64,000 bases of DNA from Rhizobium grahamii. GTDB lineage: Bacteria > Pseudomonadota > Alphaproteobacteria > Rhizobiales > Rhizobiaceae. Numbering within the stretch: position 1 is the first letter of the stretch; each line of letters begins with the position of its first letter. Positions 8,517-16,591 of the stretch are shown piece after piece. Both the position numbers and the translations under genes were made by a program. Under the pieces are notes generated by a model. The model did no database searches. It saw nothing but the letters and a program-made list of their open reading frames with translations, and was not told where the DNA came from. The stretch is from the NCBI RefSeq assembly GCF_009498215.1, contig NZ_CP043498.1:3822001-3886000 (forward strand), in the 5' to 3' direction.

Positions 8517-9696
8517 TCGCGAACCAGCGCTCGATGAAGGTCTCGTAAATCGCCGCCAACTGCTCGAGATCGGCAACCGCGACCCGTTCGTCGACCATGT
8601 GCATCGTCTGGCCAACAAGGCCGAACTCCACGACCGGGCAATAATCCTTGATGAAGCGGGCATCGGAGGTGCCGCCCGTGGTCGAAAGCTTCGGCGACTG
8701 GCCGGTGACGCTCTCGACTGCGGAGGAAAGCGAGGCGATCAGCGCATTGTTGCGCGTCAGGAAGACGTGGCTGGGGCGCTCGGCCCAGACGATATCGTAC
8801 TTCAGCGGTGCGCGACCGGGGCGCAGCACGCCGTCAGCGGCGGCGGCATCAAGACGGCGCAGGATCTCCTGCTGCAGGCTGTCGGCAGTCCAGGTGTCGT
8901 TGAAGCGGATGTTGAAGCTTGCCGTCGCCTTGGCGGGGACAACGTTCGTCGCGGGGTTGCCGACGTCGACAGTCGTCACTTCGAGGTTCGACGGCTGGAA
9001 ATTCTCGGTTCCGGCGTCGAACGGCGGATGCATTAGCGCCTGTGTCAGCTGCAGGATGCCGCGCACGGCGTTGTCGGCGAGATGCGGGTACGCGGCGTGG
9101 CCCTGAACGCCGTAGACGGTGATCTTGCCGGAAAGGGAACCGCGGCGGCCGATCTTGATCATGTCGCCGAGCTTGTCGGGATTGGTCGGCTCGCCGACGA
9201 GGCAGGCATCCCAGCGTTCGCCCTGTTCGGCAGCCCATTGCAGCAGCTTGATCGTGCCGTTGATCGCCGGACCTTCTTCGTCGCCAGTAATCAGGAAGGA
9301 GATCGAGCCCTTCGGAGCGCCGTGCTTCTCGATATGGCGGGCGACGGCTGCCACGAAGCAGGCGATCCCGCCCTTCATGTCGACGGCACCGCGGCCGAAC
9401 AGCTCGCCATCAGCGATCTCGGCTGCAAAGGGAGGATGCGTCCACGCGCCCTCGTCGCCAACCGGGACCACGTCCGTATGGCCCGCAAACATCAGGTGCG
9501 GACCGTCACTGCCGAGACGGGCGTAGAGATTTTCGATATCGGGCGTGCCCGCTTCCGTCGCCTTGACCTTGTCCACCCTGAAGCCAAGCGGAGCAAGCAT
9601 GGCGTCGAGCGCCGAGAGCGCGCCGCCTTCGGCAGGGGTTACGGACGGGCAGCGGATAAGGGTCTGCAGATTTGCAACGGGATCGATAGCGGTCAT
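8503..9696 (-). CDS. dapE: Succinyl-diaminopimelate desuccinylase
   Basis: Hydrolyses N-succinyl-LL-2,6-diaminopimelate in the succinylase branch of lysine and peptidoglycan precursor synthesis. From the ATG at 9696 the protein has 397 residues and begins MTAIDPVANLQTLIRCPSVTP, the usual M20-family start; an upstream ATG at 9726 would add ten unconserved residues. Metal and catalytic motifs are visible: FAGHTDVVPVGD (first His/Asp), RGAVDMKGGIA, the DEEGPAINGT glutamates, and GGTSDARF near the end. It follows dapD in the same direction, so the two succinylase-pathway genes are clustered. Confidence 0.96.
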   Translation of the reverse strand: MTAIDPVANLQTLIRCPSVTPAEGGALSALDAMLAPLGFRVDKVKATEAGTPDIENLYARLGSDGPHLMFAGHTDVVPVGDEGAWTHPPFAAEIADGELFGRGAVDMKGGIACFVAAVARHIEKHGAPKGSISFLITGDEEGPAINGTIKLLQWAAEQGERWDACLVGEPTNPDKLGDMIKIGRRGSLSGKITVYGVQGHAAYPHLADNAVRGILQLTQALMHPPFDAGTENFQPSNLEVTTVDVGNPATNVVPAKATASFNIRFNDTWTADSLQQEILRRLDAAAADGVLRPGRAPLKYDIVWAERPSHVFLTRNNALIASLSSAVESVTGQSPKLSTTGGTSDARFIKDYCPVVEFGLVGQTMHMVDERVAVADLEQLAAIYETFIERWFANAGL

Positions 9697-9802
9697 GGGC
9701 GTGGAATTATCCAGCGGGAATGGCAAAGAAATGGCAAGGCGATGCAGGTCGCCGAACCGAAGGGATGCCGTTTTCTACCGGATCGATCCCCGGCTGTCAT
9801 CA

Positions 9803-9835
9803 CCGCCGCGCCCGTCATGAGGCGTGGCGCGGCGG
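9803..9835 (-). terminator. GC hairpin between dapD and dapE
   Basis: Perfect 10-bp stem CCGCCGCGCC / GGCGCGGCGG with a 13-base loop, placed 9-41 bases beyond the dapD stop. There is no T tract on the minus strand, so it may be a transcript-stabilising or attenuating hairpin and not a full terminator. Confidence 0.45.
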
Positions 9836-9843
9836 AGAAGGAA

Positions 9844-10704
9844 TTAATCGCGCAACAGTTCGTTGATGCCGGTCTTCGAGCGGGTCTTCTCGTCGACCGT
9901 CTTGACGATTACGGCGCAGTAGAGATGCGGCGCGGCAAGACCGTTCGGCATGGTGGCATTGCCCGACGGCATGGAGCCGGCGACGACGACCGAGTAAGGC
10001 GGTACTTCGCCGTAGAAGACTTCGCCGGTGGCGCGGTTGACGATCTTGGTCGACTTGCCGATGTAGACGCCCATGCCCAGCACCGAGCCCTCGCGGATGA
10101 TGCAGCCTTCAACGACTTCCGAGCGGGCGCCGATGAAGCAGTTGTCTTCGATGATCGTCGGGCCGGCCTGCATCGGCTCAAGCACGCCGCCGATGCCGAC
10201 GCCGCCGGAGAGATGCACATGCTTGCCGATCTGCGCGCAGGAGCCGACCGTCGCCCAGGTGTCGACCATCGTGCCCTCGTCGACGAAAGCGCCGAGGTTG
10301 ACGAAGGAGGGCATCAGCACGACGTTCTTGGCGATGTAAGCCGAGCGGCGGACGACGCAGTTCGGAACGGCGCGGAAGCCCGCGGAGCGGTACTCGCTCT
10401 CACCCCAGTTCTCGAACTTTGACGGCACCTTGTCCCACCAGGTCGAGTTGCCCGAGCCGCCCTTGACGACTTCCATGTCGTTGAGGCGGAAGGAAAGCAG
10501 GACCGCTTTCTTCAGCCACTGATTGACCTTCCATGCGCCGTCGCTGCCGCGCTCGGCAACGCGCGCCTTGCCACCGTCGAGAAGTTCGAGCGCTGCTTCA
10601 ACGGCATCGCGAACTTCGCCCTTAGTGGAGATGTTCACGTTGTCGCGGTTGTCGAAGGCGGCTTCGATGGTCTTTTCGAGGGAGGTAAGGTCGGTGGCGC
10701 TCAT
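9844..10704 (-). CDS. dapD: 2,3,4,5-tetrahydropyridine-2,6-dicarboxylate N-succinyltransferase
   Basis: Succinylates tetrahydrodipicolinate in lysine/diaminopimelate synthesis. The 286-residue protein has an N-terminal helical part (SLEKTIEAAFDNRDNV) and then a left-handed beta-helix of hexapeptide repeats, seen as VVRRSAYIAKNVVLMPSF, FVDEGTMVDTWATVGSCAQ and GGVGIGGVLEP. The length matches the family. It is transcribed ahead of dapE and is divergent from the LOG-family gene across about 190 bases. Confidence 0.96.
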   Translation of the reverse strand: MSATDLTSLEKTIEAAFDNRDNVNISTKGEVRDAVEAALELLDGGKARVAERGSDGAWKVNQWLKKAVLLSFRLNDMEVVKGGSGNSTWWDKVPSKFENWGESEYRSAGFRAVPNCVVRRSAYIAKNVVLMPSFVNLGAFVDEGTMVDTWATVGSCAQIGKHVHLSGGVGIGGVLEPMQAGPTIIEDNCFIGARSEVVEGCIIREGSVLGMGVYIGKSTKIVNRATGEVFYGEVPPYSVVVAGSMPSGNATMPNGLAAPHLYCAVIVKTVDEKTRSKTGINELLRD

Positions 10705-10897
10705 GGGAATTCCTTAAACTTCGATCTTTATCGTGGAGACCGAAGCCTCCGGGAATTGTGATAGGCGGGGTGCGATCTGCTCTATCGCATGCACGGGTAA
10801 AATGGAATGATTTTTCGGGACAGGATCACTCTCCCGATCAACGGCATGAAACGACATACCGGCAAAGGCTGCCGGCGGTACTGAAAGGCATCTCGAC

Positions 10898-11764
10898 ATG
10901 GCAAAGGGAAGAAACGGCAGGTTGAGGCGCAAGGATGGCGTCTGGGACCCGTTGAAGACGAGCGCGACCGACAGGCAGCGCGCCGAGGCGGTTCCGAAGA
11001 CGCCGCAGACGCTGTCGCCGGCCTATCGCCTTGCCTACGCCGACGAGGATTTCCTCTGCCGCGAAGAGCTGCGCCCGATCCGCCTGCAGCTTGAATTGAT
11101 GAAACCGGAAATGCTGCTGACGGAACGCGGCATCAAATCAACAGTCGTCATGTTCGGCGGCGCCCGTATCCCCGCACCCGGCCAGAGCGCCTGGGCTGCG
11201 CGAAACGAGACGCAGCGCGCCAATCTGGAAGCGGCGTCCGTCTATTACGACGAGGCCCGCAAGTTCGCGCGGCTCTGCTCGAAATACTCGGCCGGTTTCG
11301 ACTTCCATGAGTATGTCGTCGTTACCGGCGGCGGGCCAGGCGTCATGGAAGCCGGTAATCGCGGTGCCGCCGATGAAGGCGCGCCGTCGATCGGCCTCAA
11401 CATCGTGCTGCCGCACGAGCAGGCGCCGAACGTCTATGTTACGCCGGAGCTCAGCTTCAACTTCCACTACTTCGCCATCCGCAAGATGCACTTCATGGTG
11501 CGCGCCAAGGCAATTGCCGTGTTTCCCGGCGGCTTCGGCACACTCGATGAGTTCTTCGAATGCCTGACGCTGATCCAGACGGGCCGCATGGAGAAGATGC
11601 CGCTCATTCTCTTCGGGGAAAAATTCTGGCGCAGGATCATCAATTTCGAGGCGCTGGCCGAGTTCGGCACGATCGCGCCCGATGACGTCAATCTCATCAG
11701 CTTCGTCGATACGGCCGATGCAGCCTGGAGGATCATCCAGGACTTCTACGAGCATCATGAGTAA
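10898..11764 (+). CDS. LOG-family protein (TIGR00730 type)
   Basis: A 288-residue protein with the Rossmann-like LOG fold. The two hallmark motifs are intact: GGGPGVMEAGNRGA in the middle, and PGGFGTLDEFFE, which matches the PGGxGTxxE nucleotide-binding consensus. Family members hydrolyse cytokinin riboside 5'-monophosphates or other nucleotide monophosphates, releasing ribose 5-phosphate. The protein carries a basic N-terminal extension of about 60 residues (MAKGRNGRLRRKDG) beyond the minimal LOG domain, typical of the longer bacterial subgroup whose substrate is often not cytokinin. It has its own promoter region and ends at a strong hairpin. Confidence 0.88.
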   Translation: MAKGRNGRLRRKDGVWDPLKTSATDRQRAEAVPKTPQTLSPAYRLAYADEDFLCREELRPIRLQLELMKPEMLLTERGIKSTVVMFGGARIPAPGQSAWAARNETQRANLEAASVYYDEARKFARLCSKYSAGFDFHEYVVVTGGGPGVMEAGNRGAADEGAPSIGLNIVLPHEQAPNVYVTPELSFNFHYFAIRKMHFMVRAKAIAVFPGGFGTLDEFFECLTLIQTGRMEKMPLILFGEKFWRRIINFEALAEFGTIAPDDVNLISFVDTADAAWRIIQDFYEHHE

Positions 11765-11769
11765 AAAGA

Positions 11770-11794
11770 GCCCGCCGCGCTGGTCGCGGCGGGC
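11770..11794 (+). terminator. Bidirectional hairpin between LOG gene and EF-hand gene
   Basis: Perfect 10-bp stem GCCCGCCGCG / CGCGGCGGGC with loop CTGGT, five bases after the LOG-gene stop and 22 bases before the end of the convergent EF-hand gene. An AAAAAG run precedes it on the plus strand, giving a T-rich flank on the minus strand. Confidence 0.7.
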
Positions 11795-11816
11795 GTCACT
11801 TTCGGTAAGTGATTTC

Positions 11817-12458
11817 TTACGGGAATGGGCGATCGGGCATGTCGGCGATCGAAATCACGCCGTCCTTGTTACGATCCATCCACGTAAAGAACTTCTCGAA
11901 GGCGGCTTCAGCTTCCTGCTTGGAAATCTGGCCGTTTTCGTCGGTATCGATGCGCTGCATCATCATCATTTCGCGCATCATGCCACCGCCGCGCATGCCA
12001 TGGCGGCCGGGGCCGCCTTCAGGTCCACCCGGAGGAGGGGCAGGCTGGGCAGTGTCGGCATCGGCCGGCGGTGGGGCGGGTGCTCCGTCATCCGACATCA
12101 TGTCATCGTCGGATGCCTTGACCTTCGTCATTTGCGCTTCGCGATACTTGCGGATTTCGCCGGGCGTCAGCGACCCGTCGTTGTTGGTGTCGATCGCGGC
12201 AAAGATTGTTTCCATGCCGGTTTTTGCCTCGTCCTTGGTAATCTGGCCGTCCTTGTTCGTGTCGAACTGCTGCAGCATCCGAACGAACACGACTTCACGG
12301 ATCATGGGCATGGACGGTCCGCCGCCCATCATTCTCATGTGATGCGGCTTCGGCGGATGCTTGTGCTTGTCGCCGGCTGCGGCAAAACTGCTGCCGGCTG
12401 CGGCACCGAGGATCACCACGGAGGAGAGTGCGGCCAGTATCAGCTTGTTCCGAGACAT
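11817..12458 (-). CDS. Exported four-EF-hand protein
   Basis: A 213-residue secreted or periplasmic protein starting at the ATG at 12458, preceded by an AAGGA ribosome site. Residues 1-26 are a signal peptide (MSRNKLILAALSSVVILGAA...SFA). Four EF-hand loops follow: DTNKDGQITKDE, DTNNDGSLTPGE, DTDENGQISKQE and DRNKDGVISIAD. They are split into two pairs by a Pro/Gly/Met-rich linker (PAPPPADAD, then GMRGGGMMREMMMM). Canonical Asp/Asn and Glu ligands are present in the first three loops; the fourth ends in Asp. It is probably calcium-binding; the partner is unknown. A His-rich patch (DKHKHPPKPHHMRMM) after the signal peptide could bind another metal. Confidence 0.85.
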   Translation of the reverse strand: MSRNKLILAALSSVVILGAAAGSSFAAAGDKHKHPPKPHHMRMMGGGPSMPMIREVVFVRMLQQFDTNKDGQITKDEAKTGMETIFAAIDTNNDGSLTPGEIRKYREAQMTKVKASDDDMMSDDGAPAPPPADADTAQPAPPPGGPEGGPGRHGMRGGGMMREMMMMQRIDTDENGQISKQEAEAAFEKFFTWMDRNKDGVISIADMPDRPFP

Positions 12459-12567
12459 CTCAATTCCTTTCGTTGTGCAATCACGTTTGGGATCACAACA
12501 AAAGGGTAGGGCAGATGCGTCAATTCGCCCAATTAAACATCTGTAAGCTAGATGAAACTTTTGTAAC

Positions 12568-13275
12568 CTAGCCTGTAATCTTCGCAAGGAAATCAGTAAG
12601 ATCGTCGGTCACGAAGTCGATGTGATCGTCTTCGCCGCTGGTCTTTTCCCACCATTCGACAACCGTTTCCTCAAGATTGTTCGGCACCAGCAGAACAGTC
12701 TGCATGCCGAGCGCCTTCGGAACCTTGAGGTTGCGTGGCAGGTCCTCGAACATCGCCGCCTTGCGGGTTTCGATCCGCTTCAGGGTCGCGAACTTGTCGT
12801 AGGTCGCCTGCGCCGGCTTCGGCACGAAATCAGCGGCCACGATGTCGAAAATGTCGTCGAAATGCTCGAGAATGCCGAGCGCCCCGGCCGCCATCTCCGC
12901 GTGCTTGACGCTGCCGTTGGTGAAGATGAACTTGCGGCCCGGAAGAGCCTTGATCGCCGCGCCGAGTTCCGGCTGTGCGGTCAGGCTCGAATAGTCGATC
13001 GCGTGCGCCTTCTCGAGGAAGTCGTTCGGATCGATGCCGTGATGAATCATCAGGCCCTGAAGCGTCGTGCCGTGCTCGAGGTAATATTGCTTCTGCAGCC
13101 TGCGCGCCTCGTCCCGCTCCATCTGCAACAGCGTCGAAACATAGCTCGTCATGTTCTTGTCGATCTGCGCGAAAAGATTGACGTGATGCGGGTAGAGCGT
13201 GTTGTCGAGGTCGAAAACCCACTCGGTCACATGCGAGAAGTCGGCCTTGGATGGGGTGCGATCGATCTTGGTCAT
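12568..13275 (-). CDS. HAD-superfamily pyrimidine 5'-nucleotidase-like phosphatase
   Basis: A 235-residue haloacid-dehalogenase phosphatase of the SDT1/pyrimidine 5'-nucleotidase subgroup. The catalytic DxD motif is WVFDLDNTLYPH near the start. Motif II is FIFTNGSVKHA and motif III/IV lies around FEDLPRNLKVPKALG, with the conserved FEDL Asp region. The ATG at 13275 is chosen because the frame upstream reads into the neighbouring gene's leader and has no family similarity. It would dephosphorylate small phosphorylated metabolites, probably UMP or CMP, in the cytoplasm. It is divergent from the PEP-mutase-family gene. Confidence 0.87.
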   Translation of the reverse strand: MTKIDRTPSKADFSHVTEWVFDLDNTLYPHHVNLFAQIDKNMTSYVSTLLQMERDEARRLQKQYYLEHGTTLQGLMIHHGIDPNDFLEKAHAIDYSSLTAQPELGAAIKALPGRKFIFTNGSVKHAEMAAGALGILEHFDDIFDIVAADFVPKPAQATYDKFATLKRIETRKAAMFEDLPRNLKVPKALGMQTVLLVPNNLEETVVEWWEKTSGEDDHIDFVTDDLTDFLAKITG

Positions 13276-13397
13276 GGGGGTCGTTATGCCACGATGCCGG
13301 TTCGATTGAAATCGGGAATGCAATCATTCACGCTGGCGAATTGATAGACCATGCGGCCCCGATTAGGCTGAGGCCAAAATCGTCATGGAGGAAATCG

Positions 13398-14171
13398 ATG
13401 AGCCAGGTTGAAAAGGCGCGGATGTTTGCCACGTTACACAAGAAGGGCGATCCGATCGTCCTTTACAACATCTGGGACGCAGGAACGGCAAAGGCCGTCA
13501 CCGAAGCCGGTGCCAAGGCTCTGGCGACCGGAAGCTGGTCGGTCGCCGCAGCGCAGGGCTATGGCGATGGCGAGAAGATCCCGATGGAAGCGTTGGTCGC
13601 CACGACCCGCCAGATCACCGCGGTCAACGACCTCCCGCTTTCCGTCGATTTCGAGGGCGCCTATTCCACCGATCCGGCGGGCGCAGCCGCCAATGTCGAA
13701 AAGCTGATTGACGCCGGTGCTGTCGGTATCAATTTCGAGGATCAGGTGGTTGGCGGTGAAGGCCTGCACCCGGTCGAGAAACAGGCCGCCCGCATTCGCG
13801 CCATCCGCGAGATGGCTGACCGTCGAGGTATTGCATTCTTCATCAACGCACGCACCGACCTGTTCTTGCGTGAAGGCGATCTTTCGAAGCACGCCGGTCT
13901 GGTTGAGGAAGCGATCGAGCGGGGCAATGCCTACGCTGCCGCCGGCGCCAACGGCTTCTTTGCGCCCTGGCTGATCGATGAGGGGCTGATCGAGAAGGTC
14001 TGCGCCGCGTCGCCGCTGCCGGTCAACATCATGATGCGGCCGGGCGCGCCTGACGTGAAGACGCTGGCAAAGCTCGGCGTTTCCCGCGTCAGCTACGGGC
14101 CGGGACCATATCGGGCCATGATGGAGAAGCTGAAAGAGGCAGCCGCAGCGGTCTATGCCGCCGCAGGCTAA
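13398..14171 (+). CDS. Isocitrate lyase/PEP mutase family protein
   Basis: A 257-residue TIM-barrel enzyme of the PEP mutase / isocitrate lyase superfamily, beginning MSQVEKARMFATLHKKGDP after a GGAGGAAA site. Visible active-site features are LYNIWDAGTAK, the Mg-binding DFEGAYSTD, GINFEDQV and FFINARTDLFL. The KKCGH catalytic loop of true isocitrate lyase and the loop of carboxyphosphonate synthases are absent, so this is the small subgroup that includes oxaloacetate decarboxylase and 2-methylisocitrate or dimethylmalate lyase-like proteins. The exact substrate cannot be told. It converges with argB, ending 18 bases before it. Confidence 0.82.
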   Translation: MSQVEKARMFATLHKKGDPIVLYNIWDAGTAKAVTEAGAKALATGSWSVAAAQGYGDGEKIPMEALVATTRQITAVNDLPLSVDFEGAYSTDPAGAAANVEKLIDAGAVGINFEDQVVGGEGLHPVEKQAARIRAIREMADRRGIAFFINARTDLFLREGDLSKHAGLVEEAIERGNAYAAAGANGFFAPWLIDEGLIEKVCAASPLPVNIMMRPGAPDVKTLAKLGVSRVSYGPGPYRAMMEKLKEAAAAVYAAAG

Positions 14172-14189
14172 AGCAGTTCCAGCAGAGGC

Positions 14190-15077
14190 TCAGGGAACGA
14201 TCAACGTTCCCGCGCCGTGCTCGGTGAAGATCTCGAGCAGGACCGAATGAGCGGTCTTGCCGTTCAGGATGACGACGCCCTGGACGCCGGCCTTGATCGC
14301 ATCGATGCAGGTCTCGACCTTCGGGATCATGCCGCCGGAAATCGTGCCGTCGGCGATCAGTGCGTGAGCCTGCGCGACGGAGAGTTCCTTTATCAGGTTG
14401 CCCTGCTTGTCGAGGACACCGGGAACATCCGTCAGGAAGAGCAGGCGGGTCGCGTTCAGCGCACCGGCGATCGCGCCGGCAAAGGTGTCGGCGTTGATGT
14501 TGTAGGTCGCGCCATCACGGCCGGGAGCGACCGGGGCGATGACCGGGATCATCTCGGAGCGGGCAAGCAGATCGAGCAGCGTGCGGTCGACTTCGACCAC
14601 TTCGCCGACGAAGCCGAGATCGAGCACGCGCTCGATATTGGAATCCGGATCCTTGATCTTCTTCTGCGCCTTTTCGGCGAAGACCATGTTGCCATCTTTG
14701 CCGCAAAGGCCGATCGCCCATTCGCCCGTCTGGTTGATGAGCGCGACGATCTCCTTGTTGATCGAGCCGGCGAGAACCATCTCGACGATCTCGACCGTCT
14801 TCGCGTCGGTGACGCGCAAGCCGCCCTCGAACTTCGATTCGATGCCCATCTTCGTCAGCATTGCGCCGATCTGCGGGCCGCCGCCGTGAACGACGATCGG
14901 GTTGACGCCGGACTGCTTGAGAAGCGCGATATCGCTCGCGAAGGCCTTGCCGAGCTCGGGGTTGCCCATCGCGTGGCCGCCGTACTTCACGACGATCGTC
15001 TTGTTCTCGTAACGCTGCATGAATGGCAGGGCCTGCGCGAGCAGACGTGCCTGGGTTTCGCTTTCGGACTGGTTCAT
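14190..15077 (-). CDS. argB: Acetylglutamate kinase
   Basis: Phosphorylates N-acetylglutamate in arginine biosynthesis. The 295-residue protein has the amino-acid-kinase fold. Motifs seen are VVKYGGHAMG (ATP phosphate-binding Lys and Gly pair), VVHGGGPQIG (substrate loop), and a C-terminal GTISGGMIPKVETC stretch of the ATP site. The N-terminus MNQSESETQARLLAQALPFMQRYE carries the extra helix found in arginine-sensitive, hexameric enzymes, so feedback inhibition is likely. In relatives argB often follows engB directly; here a three-gene block on the other strand lies between them. Confidence 0.96.
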   Translation of the reverse strand: MNQSESETQARLLAQALPFMQRYENKTIVVKYGGHAMGNPELGKAFASDIALLKQSGVNPIVVHGGGPQIGAMLTKMGIESKFEGGLRVTDAKTVEIVEMVLAGSINKEIVALINQTGEWAIGLCGKDGNMVFAEKAQKKIKDPDSNIERVLDLGFVGEVVEVDRTLLDLLARSEMIPVIAPVAPGRDGATYNINADTFAGAIAGALNATRLLFLTDVPGVLDKQGNLIKELSVAQAHALIADGTISGGMIPKVETCIDAIKAGVQGVVILNGKTAHSVLLEIFTEHGAGTLIVP

Positions 15078-15121
15078 GGGATACCCCGTGGAATTGTTCG
15101 CGGCCTTTTATCGCAAGTTTT

Positions 15122-15149
15122 TGACAGATGGAATAATCCAGACCGTATA
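15122..15149 (+). promoter_or_regulatory. Candidate promoter of the ECF sigma operon
   Basis: TGACAG at 15122-15127 and CGTA at 15144-15147 are 16 bases apart. A similar pair, TGAAAC-N17-CGTA, lies in front of the fasciclin gene at 16499-16525. Sharing of a -35-like TGA(A/C)A and a -10-like CGTA fits an autoregulated ECF promoter. The same bases also read as a sigma-70 promoter, TTGACA (15121) - N17 - CGTATA (15144), so housekeeping transcription cannot be excluded. Confidence 0.45.
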
Positions 15150-15234
15150 AGTTCACCGTATCTGCTGACATTCGAGCGGATGTCGGCGAAGGTTGATCGC
15201 CCCGCCGAACAGGGCGGGCAGATACGAGGGCGGC

Positions 15235-15774
15235 ATGACAGGCGAGGATATCGCAGAACTGATAGGCCGCGTGGCTCTCGGCGACAGAGCGGCCTTTGCC
15301 GCGCTCTATCGCCGCACCAGTCCGAAACTCTTTTCGATCTGTCTTCGTATCTTGAAGGACAGGTTGGAAGCCGAGGAGGTGCTGCAGGAGGTCTATATCA
15401 AGATCTGGCAGCGCGCGTCGCGGTTTGCCGCTGCCGCAGGCCCGCCATCGCCATGGCTGGCCGCGATTGCGAGGAACCAGTCGATCGATACGCTGCGAAG
15501 CCGCAAGCCGGTGGCCGATGAATTGGACAGTGCCTACGACCTTGCCGACGATGACCCCAGTCCCGAGCAGCAGACAGTAATAAGGGATGAAGGAAGGCGG
15601 ATTGACACCTGCATGGAAGAGTTGGAAGCTGACAAAGCGACGGCGGTACGGGAGGCCTATGTCGAAGGATCGAGCTATCAGGAATTGGCCGATCGGTTCG
15701 GCGTGCCTTTGAATACGATGCGCACATGGCTGCGACGCAGCCTGTTGAAGCTGAGAGAGTGCATGGAACGATGA
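15235..15774 (+). CDS. ECF RNA polymerase sigma factor (SigK-like)
   Basis: A 179-residue extracytoplasmic-function sigma factor. Sigma-70 region 2 is at about residues 10-75 (AFAALYRRTSPKLFSICLR, then AEEVLQEVYIKIWQRA for core binding and -10 recognition). Region 4 is at about 130-178, with the helix-turn-helix YQELADRFGVPLNTMRTWLR. The start at 15235 has a GAGGGCGGC site; the longer frame upstream lacks family similarity. Its stop overlaps the start of the anti-sigma gene by four bases (ATGA), so sigma and anti-sigma are translationally coupled. With the fasciclin gene next, the order matches the mycobacterial sigK-rskA-mpt70/83 arrangement. Confidence 0.92.
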   Translation: MTGEDIAELIGRVALGDRAAFAALYRRTSPKLFSICLRILKDRLEAEEVLQEVYIKIWQRASRFAAAAGPPSPWLAAIARNQSIDTLRSRKPVADELDSAYDLADDDPSPEQQTVIRDEGRRIDTCMEELEADKATAVREAYVEGSSYQELADRFGVPLNTMRTWLRRSLLKLRECMER

Positions 15775-16490
15775 CATCGTCGGATCAAAGCAAGGGAGGC
15801 CGCTCTCGCGACGAAGTGCTCGCAGGCGAGTATGTGCTTGGAGTCCTCTCTTTCAAGGATCGGCGGGTCGTAGAGGAGCGTATGCGCCATGATCGCCAGT
15901 TTGCCGCCATCGTCAGCCGCTGGGAGGCAAACCTTTCGACCTTCAACGACGATTATGACGTCGTCAATCCAAACCCGGAAACGTTCAAGGAAATCGAGGC
16001 GCGTCTCTTCGGTGTTTCCGAGAAGCCTGCAACTGCGAGCGGCGGCCTCTGGAACTCGGTCGTCTTCTGGCGGTCCCTGACTGCGGCCTCCGTGGTTGTT
16101 GCGGCCGCCTCGCTGGTGTTGGCCTTTGCAGCTGTTTATCCGACGAAGTCTAGTGCGCCGCTGGTCGCCGAACTGACGGCTCCCGGCAGCCAGATGGATC
16201 TTCTGGCATCCTACGAGGCCGATAGTGGCCGGCTCAGGATCGTTCCCGTCGCGGCGGGCAAACCCGAGCAGAAATCGCTGGAACTCTGGCTTGTGCCAGC
16301 CGAAGGCACGCCAAAGTCGCTTGGCGTCTTCGAGCCCGGACAGGCCGGGGAACTCGTGATACCCGCCGACATGCGGGCGAATATCGTCGCCGGCACGACG
16401 CTTGCTGTCAGTCTAGAGCCCTTTGGCGGCTCGCCGTCGGGTGTGGCGACGGGTCCCGTGATCGCAAGCGGCTCGGCGCACAGGCCGTAA
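15771..16490 (+). CDS. RskA-like membrane anti-sigma factor
   Basis: A 239-residue single-pass inner-membrane protein expected to hold the upstream ECF sigma factor inactive. The N-terminal cytoplasmic part (about 1-98) starts RSRDEVLAGEYVLGVLSFKD, the usual anti-sigma helical pattern, without the HxxxCxxC zinc motif. A membrane segment covers about residues 100-123. The periplasmic C-terminal part matches the RskA domain, with QMDLLASYEADSGRLRIVPV and KSLELWLVPAEGTPKSLGVF. Regulated proteolysis of RskA-type proteins is known in Mycobacterium; here it is inferred. It overlaps the sigma gene by four bases. Confidence 0.9.
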   Translation: MTSSDQSKGGRSRDEVLAGEYVLGVLSFKDRRVVEERMRHDRQFAAIVSRWEANLSTFNDDYDVVNPNPETFKEIEARLFGVSEKPATASGGLWNSVVFWRSLTAASVVVAAASLVLAFAAVYPTKSSAPLVAELTAPGSQMDLLASYEADSGRLRIVPVAAGKPEQKSLELWLVPAEGTPKSLGVFEPGQAGELVIPADMRANIVAGTTLAVSLEPFGGSPSGVATGPVIASGSAHRP

Positions 16491-16498
16491 ATTTTGTC

Positions 16499-16525
16499 TG
16501 AAACTCTTTTGGCAGAGCTCTCGTA
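16499..16525 (+). promoter_or_regulatory. Candidate ECF-type promoter of the fasciclin gene
   Basis: TGAAAC at 16499-16504 and CGTA at 16522-16525, 17 bases apart, about 65 bases ahead of the fasciclin start. It resembles the element in front of the sigma operon at 15122-15147. This would give the fasciclin gene its own sigma-dependent start in addition to readthrough. Confidence 0.4.
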
Positions 16526-16591
16526 GATCCTCGTGTCCGCAGCGGCAGGCATTCGGCTTGCGCGCTCAGCGGACGCTAGAGGAGAACAATC

